Program-made: the position numbers and the translations under genes
Notes under the pieces: model-generated
Database searches by the model: none
Seen by the model: only the letters and a program-made list of their open reading frames with translations
Told to the model about the DNA's origin: nothing
DNA from: Nocardioides sediminis
GTDB lineage: Bacteria; Actinomycetota; Actinomycetes; Propionibacteriales; Nocardioidaceae
Length of the DNA stretch: 64,000 nucleotides
Reading direction: 5' to 3'
Assembly: GCF_003047295.1 (NCBI RefSeq)
Contig: NZ_PZYZ01000007.1
Span: 124,001-188,000, forward strand
In this document: one piece after another, positions 18,362 to 26,652 of the stretch
How the letters are laid out: every line of letters begins with the position of its first letter
Position numbering within the stretch: the stretch's first letter is position 1

Positions 18362-19445
18362 GCACGTCGAGCGCGTCCTGACCTGGACCCAGGTCGAGGA
18401 GACGGCCGCGTCGATCGCGGCGATGCAGGAGGCCGACGGGGCGATCCCGTGGACGACGGGGGAGCACACTGACGTGTGGAACCACGTCGAGGCGGCCATG
18501 GCGCTCGTCGTCGGCGGGCAGACGCAGGCCGCCGAGCACGCCTACGACTGGGTGGTCCGCACCCAACGTCCCGACGGGTCGTGGCCGATGAAGCTCGTCG
18601 CCGGCGAGGTCGAGGACCACAGCGGCGAGACCAACATGTCGGCCTACCTCGCGGTGGGCGTGTGGCACCACTGGCTCGTACGACGCGACGAGGCGTTCGT
18701 GGGCCGGACGTGGCCGGCCGTGCGGCGGGCCCTCGACTGGGTCGTGGGCCACCAGCTGCCCTTCGGCGGCATCGCGTGGTCCCAGGAGTGGCACGACGGG
18801 CGGCCGTCCCGGGTCAACGAAGAGGCCCTGCTCGCCGGGTCGTCGAGCATCTACCAGAGCCTGCGTGCCGGGGTGGCGCTCGCCGACCTGGTCGACGAGC
18901 CCCAGCCCGAGTGGGAGCTGGCGGGCGGGCGGCTCGGCCACGCGCTGCGCGGCCACCGGGACCGGTTCCTCGACAAGTCCGAGTTCTCCATGGACTGGTA
19001 CTACCCGGTGCTGGGCGGCGCCGTGCGCGGTGACGCGGGCCGGGCACTGCTCGGGGAGCGCTGGGACACCTTCGTCGAACCGGGCCTCGGGATCCGCTGC
19101 GTCTCCCGCAACCCGTGGGTCACCGGCGCCGAGACCTGCGAGCTGGCCATGGCACTGGACGCCCTCGGCGACCGACGCCGCGCCCTGCAGCTGCTCGCCG
19201 ACATGCAGCACCTGCGTGCGGAGGGGGGCCGCTACTTCACCGGCTACGTGTTCCCGGACGACGTCAACTGGCCGGTCGAGCACACCACCTACACCGCGGC
19301 GGCCGTGGTCCTCGCCGTCGACGCGCTCACCGGCACGACCCCGGGATCGGACATCATGCGCGGCACCTCGCTGGCCCCGCACTTCGCCGAGATCGCGCTC
19401 GAGTGCGGCTGTGAGTCAGCGGACCGGGTCGCCGGCGTCTCCTGA
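18351..19445 (+). CDS. Terpenoid cyclase/prenyltransferase-fold protein
   Basis: A 364-residue protein of the alpha6-alpha6 barrel type, often annotated as prenyltransferase. A QW-like repeat is visible (WVVRTQRPDGSWP), and the pattern of paired helices with DGS/GGI turns recurs. The DxDD acid motif of squalene-hopene cyclase and the zinc ligands of protein prenyltransferases are not evident, so catalysis by those mechanisms is not supported. Other members of this fold act as lyases or glycan-binding helical domains. The ATG overlaps the preceding methyltransferase by 11 bases. It is the third gene of the kstR-divergent operon and ends over the convergent methyltransferase gene (30-base overlap). 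Confidence 0.75.
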   Translation: MQPEHVERVLTWTQVEETAASIAAMQEADGAIPWTTGEHTDVWNHVEAAMALVVGGQTQAAEHAYDWVVRTQRPDGSWPMKLVAGEVEDHSGETNMSAYLAVGVWHHWLVRRDEAFVGRTWPAVRRALDWVVGHQLPFGGIAWSQEWHDGRPSRVNEEALLAGSSSIYQSLRAGVALADLVDEPQPEWELAGGRLGHALRGHRDRFLDKSEFSMDWYYPVLGGAVRGDAGRALLGERWDTFVEPGLGIRCVSRNPWVTGAETCELAMALDALGDRRRALQLLADMQHLRAEGGRYFTGYVFPDDVNWPVEHTTYTAAAVVLAVDALTGTTPGSDIMRGTSLAPHFAEIALECGCESADRVAGVS

Positions 19446-20132
19446 CGTCCGCCTCAGCACGCGCACCGAGCCGAGGTCCTCGACCTCGGTGAAGTCGCCG
19501 CTCCCCAGCGCGCGCACGAAGACGTCGTACGGCGGTCGCCCACCGTCCGCCGGGTCGGGGAAGACGTCGTGGATCACCAGCAGCCCGCCGGGCATCAGCC
19601 ACCGCGCCCAGCCCGTGTAGTCGTCGTGCGCGTGCTCCTCGGCGTGACCGCCGTCGATGAACAGCATCGACAGCGGGGTGCGCCAGAGCGCGCTGACCGT
19701 CGTCGACCGGCCCACCACCGGCACCACGACGTCCTCGAGACCGGCCCGCTCGATGGTGCGACGGAAGACCGGCAACGTGTCCATCAGCCCCGACTCGGCG
19801 TCCACGAGGGTCGGGTCGTGGTGCTCCCACCCCGCCTGGTTCTCCTCCGACCCGCGGTGGTGGTCGACGGTGACGACCACGCCGCCCACCTCGCGGGCCG
19901 CGGCCCCGAGGTAGATCGCGGACTTGCCGCAGTAGGTGCCGACCTCCAGCACGGGCCCGTGCGGCAGCCGCTCCCGCGCCACCCGGTGGAGGAGCAGGCC
20001 CTCCTCCTCGGGCATGAAGCCCTTGGCGGCACGGGCGTGCTCGAGCAGGTCGGCGGGCATCCCACCGAGGTCGGAGGGCTGGCTCCGGGGGGAGGGCGCA
20101 GGTGACGTCACGCGGCGAGACACTAGTGCCAT
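19416..20132 (-). CDS. Class I SAM-dependent methyltransferase (Methyltransf_24 type)
   Basis: About 238 residues from the ATG at 20132; a GTG at 20123 or an ATG at 20060 (MPADLLEHARAAKGF) are alternatives, and the last fits the conserved region best. Motif I is PVLEVGTYCGKSAIYLG, followed by VVTVDHHRG and the SMLFIDGGHAEEHAHDDY block typical of Methyltransf_24 proteins, which methylate small molecules or sugars. It points toward the glycosyltransferase operon and overlaps its end, and its start overlaps that of the divergent S66 peptidase by two bases. Position suggests a role with the neighbouring glycosyltransferase/methyltransferase genes; the substrate is unknown. Confidence 0.83.
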   Translation of the reverse strand: MALVSRRVTSPAPSPRSQPSDLGGMPADLLEHARAAKGFMPEEEGLLLHRVARERLPHGPVLEVGTYCGKSAIYLGAAAREVGGVVVTVDHHRGSEENQAGWEHHDPTLVDAESGLMDTLPVFRRTIERAGLEDVVVPVVGRSTTVSALWRTPLSMLFIDGGHAEEHAHDDYTGWARWLMPGGLLVIHDVFPDPADGGRPPYDVFVRALGSGDFTEVEDLGSVRVLRRTSGDAGDPVR

Positions 20133-21171
20133 GACCCACCCCGTCTCGCTGCCCCCGCCCGCGACGACCGGCGGGAAGGTCGCCGTTGTCTCGCCGTCGT
20201 GGTGCGCGCCGGCCCACTTCCCGGCGATCCACGAGCAGGCCCTCGGGCGGCTCCGCAACCTGGGCCTCGAGCCGGTCGAGTACCCCACCACCCGGCGCCA
20301 AGGGACGCCGCAGGAGCGCGCCGAGGACCTGATGGCGGCCTTCGAGGACCCGGACGTCTCGGCCGTCATCGCGACCGTCGGCGGCGACGACCAGGTCACC
20401 GTGCTCCGGTACCTCGATGCCGATCGCATGACCGCCGCCCCGAAGCGGTTCCTCGGCTACAGCGACAACACCCACCTGGCCAACTACCTGTGGGACCACG
20501 GCATCGGCTCGGTCTACGGGGGCTCGACGCAGGTGCACCTCGGCCCCGGGCCCGCGGTGGACCCGATGCACCTCGCCTCGCTGCGGGCCGCCCTCTTCGG
20601 CGGCACCCACGAGGTGCGGGTCGTGCCCCGCACCTTCGACGCGGGACTCGGCTGGGACACGCCCGAGGCGCTCACCCGGCCAGCGCCCGACGCCCCCGCG
20701 GAGCCGTGGACCTGGTCCGGACCCGAGGTCCGCGTCTCCGGCCGCACCTGGGGCGGCTGCCTGGAGTCGGTGGCCGAGACGCTGCAGGTCGGCCGGTGGA
20801 TGATGCCGGGGGAGTCGTACGCCGGGGCGGTGCTGCTCCTGGAGCCCTCCGAGGAGCGCCCGGACCCGGAGGTCTGCTTCCGCATCCTCCGCGCGCTGGG
20901 CGAGCGCGGGATCCTCGGGGGAGCGTCGGCCCTGCTGTGGGGTCGCCCGCCCGTCGGCGACCGGGAGCACACGCCGTCGCCGGAGCAGGCCTCCGCGCGC
21001 CGGGGCGAGTACCGCGAGGCTGTGCTGCGCGCCGTCGCCGACTACGCCCCGGAGGCCGTCGTCGTGATGGACGTCGACTTCGGGCACACCTCGCCGCAGG
21101 TGGTGCTGCCGTACGGCGGGGAGGTCACCGTCGACGGGGCGGCGCGCCGGATCACCGCGGACTTCGGCTGA
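20131..21171 (+). CDS. S66-family peptidase (LD-carboxypeptidase / MccF-like)
   Basis: A 346-residue S66 serine peptidase. The nucleophile elbow GYSDNT has its serine near residue 111, within the usual segment following the KRFLGYSD strand. The Glu and His of the Ser-Glu-His triad should lie in the LLLEPSEE and VDFGHTSPQVVLP segments, both visible. Cytosolic S66 enzymes trim the terminal D-Ala of murein tetrapeptides (LdcA) or cleave microcin C-like acyl-adenylates (MccF); the sequence does not decide. There is no signal peptide. The start overlaps that of the divergent methyltransferase. The following 100 bases before the VOC gene hold no other feature. Confidence 0.88.
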   Translation: MTHPVSLPPPATTGGKVAVVSPSWCAPAHFPAIHEQALGRLRNLGLEPVEYPTTRRQGTPQERAEDLMAAFEDPDVSAVIATVGGDDQVTVLRYLDADRMTAAPKRFLGYSDNTHLANYLWDHGIGSVYGGSTQVHLGPGPAVDPMHLASLRAALFGGTHEVRVVPRTFDAGLGWDTPEALTRPAPDAPAEPWTWSGPEVRVSGRTWGGCLESVAETLQVGRWMMPGESYAGAVLLLEPSEERPDPEVCFRILRALGERGILGGASALLWGRPPVGDREHTPSPEQASARRGEYREAVLRAVADYAPEAVVVMDVDFGHTSPQVVLPYGGEVTVDGAARRITADFG

Positions 21172-21271
21172 GCCGCCCGACCCGGCCTGTCACGTCCCGG
21201 CGTCCTGGCTCGTCAACCACGCGACGAACCACACCAGCACCGGCGACGCCGGTCGGACCCAGGAGGCACCC

Positions 21272-21607
21272 ATGACCGTCAGCTCCATCGTGATCCCCGT
21301 CAAGGACGTCGACGCCGCGACGGCGTTCTACCGGCAGGCCTTCGGGGCCGAGCCGCACACCGAGACGCCGTACTACGTCGGATTCAACCTCGACGGGCTC
21401 GAGATCGGCCTCAACCCCCACGGCCACGCGTCAGGGATGGTCGGGCCCACGCCCTTCTGCGCCACCGAGGACGTCGAGGCCGGCGTCGCCGCGCTCGTCG
21501 ACGCGGGCGGCGAGGTGCTCCAGCCGCCGAGCGAGGTCGGCGGGGGCACCACGGTGGCGACCGTCGTCGACGCCGACGGCAACCACATCGGCCTCATCCA
21601 CCGGTAG
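21272..21607 (+). CDS. VOC-family (glyoxalase/bleomycin resistance-like) protein
   Basis: A 111-residue single-module VOC protein. It opens with the typical beta strand and helix IVIPVKDVDAATAFYRQAFG and ends with the DADGNHIGLIHR strand. VOC proteins dimerise to form metal sites used by glyoxalases, dioxygenases or drug-binding proteins. Its metal ligands cannot be assigned with confidence. An AGGAGG site lies just before the ATG. It ends 3 bases from the end of the convergent hydrolase gene. No substrate can be proposed. Confidence 0.85.
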   Translation: MTVSSIVIPVKDVDAATAFYRQAFGAEPHTETPYYVGFNLDGLEIGLNPHGHASGMVGPTPFCATEDVEAGVAALVDAGGEVLQPPSEVGGGTTVATVVDADGNHIGLIHR

Positions 21608-21610
21608 CGC

Positions 21611-22858
21611 TCAGGCGCCGGCATCCACCGCCCGGCCCCGTCGCCACGAGTTCCAGTGCCAGTTGAGGTAGCGCTCGATGGCGCGCACCACGTGCGTGGA
21701 GCGGATGGACGGCAGGGTGTCGAACGCGTGCTGGGCGCCGGGCAGCTCGGCGTACACGACGGAGCTCGGCGAGACCTGGCGCAGCCGCTCCACGAACGCG
21801 CGCGCCTGGTTGACGTCGACCAGGCTGTCGGTGTCGCCGTGGATGACGAAGAAGTCGGGCTCGTCCCCGTCGACGCGCAGGATGGGGGACGCGGCCTCGA
21901 ACAGCTCGGGGTCGCGTTCCCAGGTCGTCTGCATCACCCGGGGGGCGATGAACCGGTCCCGCATGCCGACGGCGCTGCGCAGGCCGGTCGACCCGGCGAA
22001 GTCGTAGACGCCGTAGTGCGGGACGGCCGCCTGGACCGAGGTGTCGGCGGCCTCGAAGCCCGGCTGCCACTCCGGCTCGTTGGGCGTCACCGCGGCGAGC
22101 GCGCACAGGTGCCCGCCGGCCGAGCCGCCGGTGATGACGACGTAGTCCGGGTCTCCGCCGTACTCGGCGATGTGTTCCTTGACCCACGCGATGGCCCGCT
22201 TGACGTCGATGACGTGGTCGGGGAACGCCGAGCGCGGCGAGAGCCGGTAGTTGATGGCCACGCAGACCCACCCCTGCTTGGCCATGTGTTGCATCAGCGG
22301 GATGGCCTGGTGGTCCTTGCGCCCGGTCATCCAGGCGCCGCCGTGCACCTGGAGGAGCACGGGCGCCTTCGTCGGCTCCGTCTCGGCCGACCGGTAGATG
22401 TCGAGCAGGCCGCGCCGCCCGTACGTCGAGTAGGCGATGTCCTTCTCGACCCGCACGGCGGGATCGGTGAGGTCGAACGGGTTGACGATCCGTCGCCACG
22501 GCGGCGCCAGGTCCGCGGGGGTGGGGGGTGCGTCCAGCTGCTCGACGTACTGCACGCCCAGCCCCTCGACGAGCGCCTCCTCGAGCCGGTGCCGGACCTG
22601 GTGGCTTCGGTGGATCATCGCGGCCAGGCCGGCCGCGCTGAAGGCGGCGAGCGCGAGCCCGGCCCTGCTACGGGGACCGCGTCGCAGTGGGGACACGTGC
22701 AGCGCGGCGTCCGCCGCGGTGAAGGCGAGGACGTGGGGGGCGAGCTCGCCCACGATCCAGCCGGCGCCGAAGGAGAGGAACCCGGCACGGCCGGGGAGCG
22801 GGCGGAGGGCGTTGGCGGTGAGGGCGGCGATCACGCCCTGACGGCGGAGGAAGCTCAC
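21611..22858 (-). CDS. Alpha/beta-hydrolase, HSL/LipO-type esterase, probably KstR-regulated
   Basis: A 415-residue esterase with hydrophobic segments in the first 100 residues (LSFGAGWIVGELAPHVLAF and nearby) and a C-terminal hydrolase domain. The oxyanion motif HGGAWMTG, nucleophile GGSAGGH, acid HGDTDSLV and histidine GAQHAFD follow in order, the plan of the hormone-sensitive lipase class. Mycobacterial LipO-type proteins share the long membrane-like N-terminus. A KstR-type operator lies 22 bases upstream of the GTG start, which suggests that it acts on steroid or other ester substrates when sterols are present. The substrate itself is not shown. Confidence 0.86.
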   Translation of the reverse strand: MSFLRRQGVIAALTANALRPLPGRAGFLSFGAGWIVGELAPHVLAFTAADAALHVSPLRRGPRSRAGLALAAFSAAGLAAMIHRSHQVRHRLEEALVEGLGVQYVEQLDAPPTPADLAPPWRRIVNPFDLTDPAVRVEKDIAYSTYGRRGLLDIYRSAETEPTKAPVLLQVHGGAWMTGRKDHQAIPLMQHMAKQGWVCVAINYRLSPRSAFPDHVIDVKRAIAWVKEHIAEYGGDPDYVVITGGSAGGHLCALAAVTPNEPEWQPGFEAADTSVQAAVPHYGVYDFAGSTGLRSAVGMRDRFIAPRVMQTTWERDPELFEAASPILRVDGDEPDFFVIHGDTDSLVDVNQARAFVERLRQVSPSSVVYAELPGAQHAFDTLPSIRSTHVVRAIERYLNWHWNSWRRGRAVDAGA

Positions 22859-22880
22859 GTGCCGATGGTATCGGGAGGCC

Positions 22881-22894
22881 TAGAACCTGTTCTC
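22881..22894. promoter_or_regulatory. KstR-type operator upstream of the esterase gene
   Basis: TAGAACCTGTTCTC matches the KstR pattern TNNAACNNGTTNNA at every fixed position except the last. The arms AGAAC/GTTCT are perfect. It sits 22 bases before the esterase GTG and 131 bases before the M28 peptidase start, so it most likely controls the esterase. Confidence 0.7.
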
Positions 22895-23025
22895 ATCGCG
22901 GAGTTCCCCAGTTCTGGGGCTTCTTCCGGTGCGATCCCGTGCTGGGTCTCCCCGTGGCTAGCGTCCGAAGTCCCCACGTGATGGTTCTCGGGCGCTCACG
23001 GCCGTCGACCCACCGAGGAGAGAAC

Positions 23026-24564
23026 GTGAAGCACAGCAGGACGACCAGGACCCGCCTCGTCGCGATCACCGCGGCGGCAGCGCTGGCGGGCGGATCCACA
23101 CTCGCAGGCACCGCGCAGGCAGCCGTCACCGTCGACACCGAGGACCTCCGCGAGGCCGTCACCGTCGCCGGTGTCATGAAGCACCTCGATGCCTTCCAGG
23201 CCATCGCCGACGCCAACGACGACAACCGGCAGGCCGGCACGAGCGGCCACGACGCCTCCGTCGACTACGTGGAAGCGCTCCTCGACGACGCCGGCTACAT
23301 CACGACGCGCCAGGAGTTCAGCTACGAGCGCGTCGACTTCACCGGGTCGTCGCTGGTCCGGACGGCACCCGACCCGGACACCACCTACACCCTGGGCATC
23401 GACTTCTACCCCATGGACTACTCGGGAGGCGGTACGGCGGCCGCGCCGGTCACCAACGTCGACCTCAACCTGGCCGGTGACCGGGCCTCGACCAGCGGTT
23501 GCGAAGCGGCGGACTTCACCGGCTTCCCGGCGGGCAACATCGCCCTGATCCAGCGCGGCACCTGCCCGTTCGCGGTCAAGGCCGACAACGCCGCCGCGGC
23601 GGGTGCCAGCGGGGTCATCATCTTCAACCAGGGCAACGTCGTCCCGGGGGATGACCGCCTCTCGCTCTTCGGCGGCACCCTCGACCCGCCGGTGCGCGAC
23701 ATCCCGGTCGTGAGCGCGTCGTACGCACGGGGCGAGGAGTGGGCGAACACGCCGGGCCTGGAGATGAACCTCACGCTGCAGATCACCATCGAGCAGGTGA
23801 CCACCGAGAACCTGCTCGCCGACACCCCGACGGGACGCACCGACCGCACCGTCGTGGCCGGCGGACACCTCGACTCCGTCGGCGAGGGTCCCGGCATCAA
23901 CGACAACGGCTCCGGGACCGGGGCGCTCCTCGAGACCGCGCTGCAGATGGCCGAGCTCGGCATCCAACCCGAGAACCGTGTGCGCTTCGCCTTCTGGAGC
24001 GGCGAGGAGGACGGCCTCATCGGGTCGGAGTACTACGTCTCCCAGCTCACGAAGCGGGAGATCAAGGGGACTGCGCTGAACCTCAACTTCGACATGGTCG
24101 GGTCGCCCAACGCGGTCAACTTCGTCTACGACGGTGACGGGGACGCCCTCGGGGTGTCCGGACCCAACGGCTCCGGCCTCATCGAGGACGTCTTCACCGA
24201 CTTCTTCACCTCGCAGGGGTCGTCGAGCGAGCCGACGGACTTCGACGGACGCAGCGACTACTTCGCCTTCATCAACGCCGGGATCCCCGCCGGCGGACTC
24301 TTCACCGGTGCCGAGGGCATCAAGACCGCGGCTCAGGCGGCGGAGTACGGCGGCACGGCCGGCGTCGCCTACGACCCCTGCTACCACGCGCCCTGCGACG
24401 ACATCGACAACCTCAGCGAGGATGCGCTGGACATCATGTCGGATGCCATCGCCCACGCCACGCTGATGTTCGCCGAGACGACGTCGGCGGTCAACGGCAC
24501 CGGCCAGGGCAACGGCACGGGCACGGTCGAGTGGAAGTTCAAGGGCAACAAGGCCCTGCGCTGA
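23026..24564 (+). CDS. Secreted M28-family zinc aminopeptidase with PA domain
   Basis: A 512-residue exported peptidase. A signal peptide with basic N-terminus (KHSRTTRTR), hydrophobic core and the cleavage-like GTAQAA occupies about residues 1-32. A protease-associated domain inserts at about 130-260 (GNIALIQRGTCPFAVKADNA). The M28 zinc ligands are visible: HLDSVGEGPGINDNGSG (His, Asp), SGEEDGLIGS (catalytic and metal glutamates), NFDMVGSPN (Asp) and the late HAPCDD (His). It resembles the Streptomyces griseus aminopeptidase, which releases N-terminal hydrophobic residues. The GTG is preceded by GAGGAGAG. The short C-terminal tail (GTVEWKFKGNKALR) is unusual and may be surface-associated. 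Confidence 0.92.
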   Translation: MKHSRTTRTRLVAITAAAALAGGSTLAGTAQAAVTVDTEDLREAVTVAGVMKHLDAFQAIADANDDNRQAGTSGHDASVDYVEALLDDAGYITTRQEFSYERVDFTGSSLVRTAPDPDTTYTLGIDFYPMDYSGGGTAAAPVTNVDLNLAGDRASTSGCEAADFTGFPAGNIALIQRGTCPFAVKADNAAAAGASGVIIFNQGNVVPGDDRLSLFGGTLDPPVRDIPVVSASYARGEEWANTPGLEMNLTLQITIEQVTTENLLADTPTGRTDRTVVAGGHLDSVGEGPGINDNGSGTGALLETALQMAELGIQPENRVRFAFWSGEEDGLIGSEYYVSQLTKREIKGTALNLNFDMVGSPNAVNFVYDGDGDALGVSGPNGSGLIEDVFTDFFTSQGSSSEPTDFDGRSDYFAFINAGIPAGGLFTGAEGIKTAAQAAEYGGTAGVAYDPCYHAPCDDIDNLSEDALDIMSDAIAHATLMFAETTSAVNGTGQGNGTGTVEWKFKGNKALR

Positions 24565-24577
24565 GCTGGGATCCAGT

Positions 24578-24592
24578 TGCCCGCGTCGGGCA
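24578..24592. terminator. Short hairpin between convergent M28 and DLH genes
   Basis: TGCCCG-CGT-CGGGCA forms a 6-bp stem with a 3-base loop, in the 39-base gap between the two convergent stops. It could serve both directions. No U-tract is present. Confidence 0.45.
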
Positions 24593-24603
24593 CCTGTGCC
24601 GGG

Positions 24604-25335
24604 TCACCGGCGCAGGTGCTCGGCGAAGAACGCCAGCACCGCGTCGACGGCCTCCTGCCGCCGGTGCGCGGTCACCGTCGAGTGCCCCTTGCCCTCGAGC
24701 TCGACCCGGACGAAGGCGTCGCCGAGCTCGCGGGTGAGGGTGTCGAAGCGGGTCCCGACGGCCGGGTCGCTGCGGAACTTCACGCCCAGCACCTGCTGGC
24801 CCGCGGCGCAACGACCCTTGACGACCGCCAGGTCGGCGGGGGAGAGGTTGACGTCGGCGGCCCGCCTGCTGCCGACCGCGGCCGGCGTGCTCGGCTGGCA
24901 CACGACCGGTGCGGCTACGGCCGGGTCGACGGCCATGGCCAGGGCGAAGCCACCGGTGAAGCACATCCCCAGGGCGCCGACCCCCGGCCCGCCGAGCTCG
25001 TCGTGCAGCTCGCGAGCGAGCGATCGCAGCCACCCGGCGACCGGCGTGGTCTCACCGGTGCGCAGCTTGGTGAACTCGCGGCTCACGCAGACGCGTCCGA
25101 TCGAGGAGGCGATCGTCCGAGGGGTCATCGGGGCGCCGTCGGTGCCGAAGAGGCTGGGCAGGACGACCGTGAAACCGGCGTCGACGACCTCCTCGGCGAA
25201 GGCCGCGACCTCGGGCGTGATCCCGGGGACCTCGTGGATCACGATGACGCCCGGCCCCGTCCCCCTGCGGTACGTCGCGTGCGTGACGCCGGCGTACGTG
25301 TGCGAGCCGCGGGTCCAGCCGTCCGGGAACGTCAT
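24604..25335 (-). CDS. Dienelactone hydrolase-family protein
   Basis: A 243-residue alpha/beta hydrolase of the DLH class. The early HEVPGITPE segment carries the conserved glutamate, GMCFTGG carries the cysteine nucleophile in place of serine, and KGHSTVTAHR carries the histidine near the C-terminus. True dienelactone hydrolases open the lactone ring in chlorocatechol or catechol breakdown, but many relatives act on other esters. The gene overlaps the upstream dedA-like gene by 4 bases, so they are co-transcribed. No aromatic-degradation genes lie beside it. Confidence 0.86.
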   Translation of the reverse strand: MTFPDGWTRGSHTYAGVTHATYRRGTGPGVIVIHEVPGITPEVAAFAEEVVDAGFTVVLPSLFGTDGAPMTPRTIASSIGRVCVSREFTKLRTGETTPVAGWLRSLARELHDELGGPGVGALGMCFTGGFALAMAVDPAVAAPVVCQPSTPAAVGSRRAADVNLSPADLAVVKGRCAAGQQVLGVKFRSDPAVGTRFDTLTRELGDAFVRVELEGKGHSTVTAHRRQEAVDAVLAFFAEHLRR

Positions 25336-25961
25336 GCGTCCAGTGTGGCCCGGTCACCGGCTCGACGCACCGGGCGTGCCCGCCACCACCACACGGCGCC
25401 CGCCACCGCGGCCAGCCCGACGCCCAGGGCCCCGGCGGCGCCGATGACGTCGGCGACCTGCCGGTAGGAGTGCCCGGCGGCGTACCCGAGGAGTGCGACG
25501 CCGCCGGCCCACACGACGCCGCCCACGACGTCGTACGCCAGGAACGTGCGCCACCGGACGCCGCTCATCCCGGCGACGGGTGGGGTCATCGCGCGGACCA
25601 GCGCGGTCATCCGGCCGGCCAGGATCGCGAGGCCGCCCCGTCGTCGCACCAGGTCCCGCATCTGCTCGACGCGCGCGGCGTGCCGGACCATCGTGCGGCG
25701 ACCGCGCAGCCACGGCCCGTACCGCCGACCCACCCAGAAGCCCACGGCGTCGCCCACGACCGCCGCCGCGACGACCAGGGGCACGAGCACGGCGAGGTCG
25801 AGGCGGCCGACGGAGGCCAGCATCCCGCCCAGCAGGACACTGGCCTCCCCGGGCAGGACGAAGCCGACGAACAGCGCCGACTCGGCCAGCACCAGGAGCG
25901 CGATGGCGGCGTAGACCCAGTGCGTCCCCGCTCCGAGGAGCGGGGCGAGGAGATCGGGCAC
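25332..25961 (-). CDS. DedA-family membrane protein
   Basis: A 209-residue membrane protein of the DedA/SNARE-associated family, involved in undecaprenyl-phosphate or phospholipid recycling and envelope homeostasis. The family motifs are visible: E-xx-FxGFxLPGE near residues 27-40 (ALFVGFVLPGEAS), a VVGDAVGFWVGRRYG block, and RMTALVRAMTPPVAGMSG with the conserved arginines and prolines of the re-entrant loop. It precedes and overlaps the DLH gene. The start ATG is 100 bases from the end of the hemerythrin gene. Confidence 0.9.
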   Translation of the reverse strand: MPDLLAPLLGAGTHWVYAAIALLVLAESALFVGFVLPGEASVLLGGMLASVGRLDLAVLVPLVVAAAVVGDAVGFWVGRRYGPWLRGRRTMVRHAARVEQMRDLVRRRGGLAILAGRMTALVRAMTPPVAGMSGVRWRTFLAYDVVGGVVWAGGVALLGYAAGHSYRQVADVIGAAGALGVGLAAVAGAVWWWRARPVRRAGDRATLDA

Positions 25962-26013
25962 GTCCCGACGCTAGGGCCGGGACGTGAACGGCCGGCGAAC
26001 CCGCCGCTGCGCC

Positions 26014-26069
26014 CCGGTGTCAGTCCTCCGGTGTCAGTCCTCCCGTGTCGGTCCTCGGACGTCAGTCCT
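26014..26069. repeat. Four tandem 14-bp units across the hemerythrin gene end
   Basis: Units ending in GTCAGTCCT or GTCGGTCCT start at 26014, 26028, 26042 and 26056; the first two are identical (CCGGTGTCAGTCCT). The last unit contains the stop codon of the hemerythrin gene (26062-26064), so the array appears to derive from copying of that 3' end. Since 14 is not a multiple of three, it does not encode a repeat protein. Confidence 0.8.
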
Positions 26070-26607
26070 CGTCGTCGAGGAGCCCCTCACCGCGAGCCTC
26101 CTCGACGATCTTCCGCACCTGGGCCTCGCTGCCGCACCCCTGGTCGAGGAGCTCGTTGCGACGCTCGGCGAACGCCGCGCCCAGCTCGGCCCGGACCTGG
26201 TCGCCGACCTCCTCGCGGGCCGGGTTGAGGATGGTGAGCTCTTCCTCGGTGAGGTGGTGGTTGATCAGCTCGGCGAGCTTCTCCAGCGCGTCGTCGTAGG
26301 CCTGGGTGTCGGTACCGCTGAGCTCGAGCAGGGCCAGGAGCGCCTCGTTGCCCTCGGCGTGCTCCTCGTGCCCGTGCTCCTCCTCGTGCTCGCCGATCGC
26401 GCGCTTGCGGCGCAGCTTGGGGTAGACCAGCTCCTCCTCGGCGAGCGCGTGGGCGACGTGCAGCTCGCTGAAGGCGCGCCGGGCGGCGTCGCGGTCGGCG
26501 GTGGCGTCGCGCATGGTGCGCATGAGGTCCTCGAAGCGTCGGTGGTCCTCGAGGATCAGCTCGACGACGTCGCCCTGCACGGGCCGGCCCAGGTCAATGG
26601 CAGTCAT
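26062..26607 (-). CDS. Hemerythrin HHE-domain protein
   Basis: A 181-residue four-helix protein that binds a di-iron site and may sense or carry oxygen or nitric oxide. Metal-ligand segments are visible: EDHRRFEDLM, HVAHALAEEELVYP and ELINHHLTEEELTI, with an acidic His-rich loop (EHEEEHGHEEH) between helices. The ATG at 26607 starts the conserved region; an upstream in-frame ATG at 26649 lies beyond it. It is divergent from the flavin reductase gene, with a long inverted repeat between them. The C-terminal 30 residues are highly acidic. Confidence 0.88.
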   Translation of the reverse strand: MTAIDLGRPVQGDVVELILEDHRRFEDLMRTMRDATADRDAARRAFSELHVAHALAEEELVYPKLRRKRAIGEHEEEHGHEEHAEGNEALLALLELSGTDTQAYDDALEKLAELINHHLTEEELTILNPAREEVGDQVRAELGAAFAERRNELLDQGCGSEAQVRKIVEEARGEGLLDDED

Positions 26608-26652
26608 GGGCACATCCCACCGCATGGCGCCGAGGCGCGCACCCCCCACCCT

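Noticed and set aside
16327..19445. Hopanoid or squalene cyclase cluster
   Set aside because: The alpha6-barrel protein lacks the DxDD motif and is about half the length of squalene-hopene cyclase. No squalene synthase or HpnH-like gene is nearby.
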